A stretch of DNA of 64,000 bases from Leuctra nigra (taxonomy: Eukaryota > Arthropoda > Insecta > Plecoptera > Leuctridae): NCBI GenBank assembly GCA_934045905.1, contig OW203762.1, forward strand, positions 49,873,411 through 49,937,410. Reading direction: 5' to 3'. Position numbers and translations under genes: made by a program. The notes beneath the pieces were generated by a model, which saw only the letters and a program-made list of their open reading frames with translations, was not told where the DNA came from and did not search any database. Below, one piece after another: positions 62,430 to 64,000 of the stretch (position 1 is the stretch's first letter; each line of letters begins with the position of its first letter).

Positions 62430-63928
62430 AGCAACTGGAGGAGGATCTGAAGGAGTCACGTGATGTGGTCAAGAGCGTGGAGCAGAAGCGGCGAGATCAC
62501 GAGGGCAAGAGCAAACTCACGAAACAGCAGCAAGCGGAGAAAAAGAAAAAGAAGAAAAAGAAGCAAAGAGAGAAGCAAAGGTTAGAGAAGGAAAGGCAGA
62601 ATAAAAACAGAGGCGAAGTGAAAGAAAAGTCTCCCGAGGAACTTAGAAGAGAGCAATTAGAAAGAGCTGGGTTATTGGCTCCGGCTGCACCGGCGATGAA
62701 AAATAAACAAAAAGTAGTACAGGCGTTCACGACACAGAGTACCACAACGACTACAACAACTCGACCCCCTGTCTTTGTCACATCCAAAGTAACCTCATTG
62801 CTGTCAAAAGAACGAAACAAAGGTCAAGGGAGCAAAATGAAAAATGTTGACTTGGCCAAGAACCAAGCTCGAGTTCTGCTACATGAAGACGATAACCCGC
62901 GCCCGAAATCTCCGATGCAAGAACTGCGAGAAAAGTGGCCCAAAATCATTCCCGGTAGCGACAAACCCACTAGCACGCCCAAGTCAATCGTCCACGGTCG
63001 CTTAAGATCTCACGAACCCAACAACCGAATTCGATTCCCTGTTACTTCAAACAGCCCATCGGATTCTTTTGACAACACGAACGATTGGTCCAAATCTAAT
63101 ATCGGATCTGGATCGAGAGAGGACAAAGATCGCGCGCGGGCGAGGTTTCTAAAGCAAACGATCGACTTGAAGAGTTCTGGAAACCGCTGGAAGCCGAACG
63201 CCAGGAGCAAGTGGCTGGAAACACAGCCGCTTCCAGCCAAAGAGCAGCGCGCCGATCCAAACACTTACTTCAATCCCAGCTACGATCAGCCGAACAGCGC
63301 CTGGCCGGCCTTCTCCGTCGAGTCATTGAAACACGGCAACTTGGGTCAAAACGCCAAGCCGTGGCCAGGATTGTCCATGCAGCAACAAGTCCAGAGCACC
63401 TGGCCTCAGCTCCCAGACGACGTCGAGGAGGACAATGTGAAGTGGCCGGACTTCTCCGTGACGCAGCTGGACACGAGCAAGCAGTCGCAGTGGTCGAACA
63501 CGTGGCCGAACGCGCCGCAGCTGAAGACTCCCGTCAAGGAGGTCGCCAGCAACAAGCCGTGGCCGCACTTCGCCTACCACCGCGTCACGTCGAGTCCGCA
63601 GACCTTGGCGCGGCAGCAGAAGGAGGCCCAGCAGCGCGCGAGGCACCGCAACGCCTACATCGCCGTCTCCATCATCGCGCCGCCCGGCAAGAACGCGACC
63701 AGAGTGCAGTCCGGCGACGACAAGATGAACAACTCCAGGAAGCAGCCGCTGCCGGACAAGATGGACGACGTGCTGGAGCAGAGAGGACAGAAGCTGGTCC
63801 GGCTGGATCCGCTGGAGGAGCAACTCGTGGACATGGCGTCGCACGGGTCCGGGTCCGGGTCCGGGTCCGGGTCCGGCGACCGCAGCAAGTTCCGGTGGAA
63901 CCACTCGCAGCATCTCGACAAACTCAAG
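62430..63928 (+). CDS. Large exon of an unrecognised Trp-Pro-motif protein (partial gene)
   Basis: A ~1.5-kb open exon between acceptor GATTGTTTCAG and donor CTCAAG/GTCAGT. It starts with two bases of a split codon, then QLEEDLKESRDVVKSVEQKR. Order: a charged helical start; a polylysine stretch; a Thr-rich stretch (TTQSTTTTTTTRPP); a basic, Ser/Asn-rich middle; six spaced motifs (AWPAFS, PWPGLS, TWPQLP, KWPDFS, TWPNAP, PWPHF); a segment AYIAVSIIAPPGKNATRV with one N-glycosylation-type site; and (Gly-Ser)5. Many codons end in G or C, increasingly so toward the 3' end. The frame stays open past the donor to the window end, so the splice at 63928 is likely but not certain. I recognise no domain and propose no function. 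Long ORFs in other frames here are shadows. Confidence 0.8.
63845..63878 (+). repeat. (GGGTCC)n coding hexanucleotide repeat
   Basis: Five GGGTCC-type units encode alternating Gly-Ser. The tract is pure at the DNA level, so length variation is likely. Confidence 0.9.
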
Positions 63929-64000
63929 GTCAGTTCACGCATTGCTCAGAGAAGATGCAATAGGATGAAAACTAACAACTTCGTAGGAGAACAGTGTATT

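Noticed and set aside
63211..63963. 250-residue plus-strand ORF and 196-residue minus-strand ORF
   Set aside because: Both are shadows of the GC-rich 62430 exon, which has splice sites at both ends and a coherent composition.
1..64000. CRISPR array, bacterial operons or phage genes
   Set aside because: Sequence is clearly eukaryotic nuclear DNA; no spaced direct repeats of CRISPR type and no dense gene packing.

Overview
The window looks like arthropod nuclear DNA. It is AT-rich and gene-poor, with long introns, GT-AG splice sites, two tandem signal-peptide genes with TATA boxes, a metazoan-type Ty3/gypsy element and many short inverted-repeat elements. The species cannot be named from the sequence, and 'arthropod' is itself an inference from the small secreted, cuticle-like genes. 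A 200-base run of N at 56368-56567 marks a draft assembly.

Left part (1-16300). A foldback element sits at 175-751 and a 31/32-bp minisatellite at about 8092-8490. They are followed by two minus-strand, two-exon genes for related small secreted proteins. Gene A has exons at 14411-14468 and 9124-9386 (106 residues); gene B has exons at 16192-16249 and 15124-15524 (152 residues). They share core promoter, signal-peptide exon, phase-1 intron, C-terminal motif and 3' flank, so they are a tandem duplication. Gene B's intron is 667 bp. Gene A's is about 5 kb because it holds two copies of an unusual composite repeat. That repeat consists of a long palindrome, then a body of tandem modules each bearing a CRE/ETS/YY1-like motif cluster, then a 3' tail with a short perfect hairpin. 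The second copy ends about 18 bp from gene A's 5' splice site. A third copy of the palindrome alone abuts the assembly gap at 56 kb.

Middle (16300-62400). This is mostly non-coding. It contains a nearly complete Ty3/gypsy retrotransposon (23263 to about 27550; gag-protease-RT-RNase H, then integrase in a frame offset by one base) with a 3' LTR candidate but no recognisable 5' LTR. It also contains PIF/Harbinger-like MITEs (one inserted inside another), several other foldback elements, decayed tRNA-like sequences, and one good plus-strand exon candidate at 35311-35414.

Right end (62430-64000). A large plus-strand exon encodes a Lys-rich coiled-coil-like start, a Thr-rich stretch, six spaced Trp-Pro motifs and a (Gly-Ser)5 tract. 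It belongs to a gene that continues outside the window. I do not recognise its family.

The most interesting material is the composite repeat. In each of its three palindromes both arms carry the same copy-specific inner segment, although that segment differs between copies. The body is a ready-made array of promoter-type motifs placed inside a host intron.
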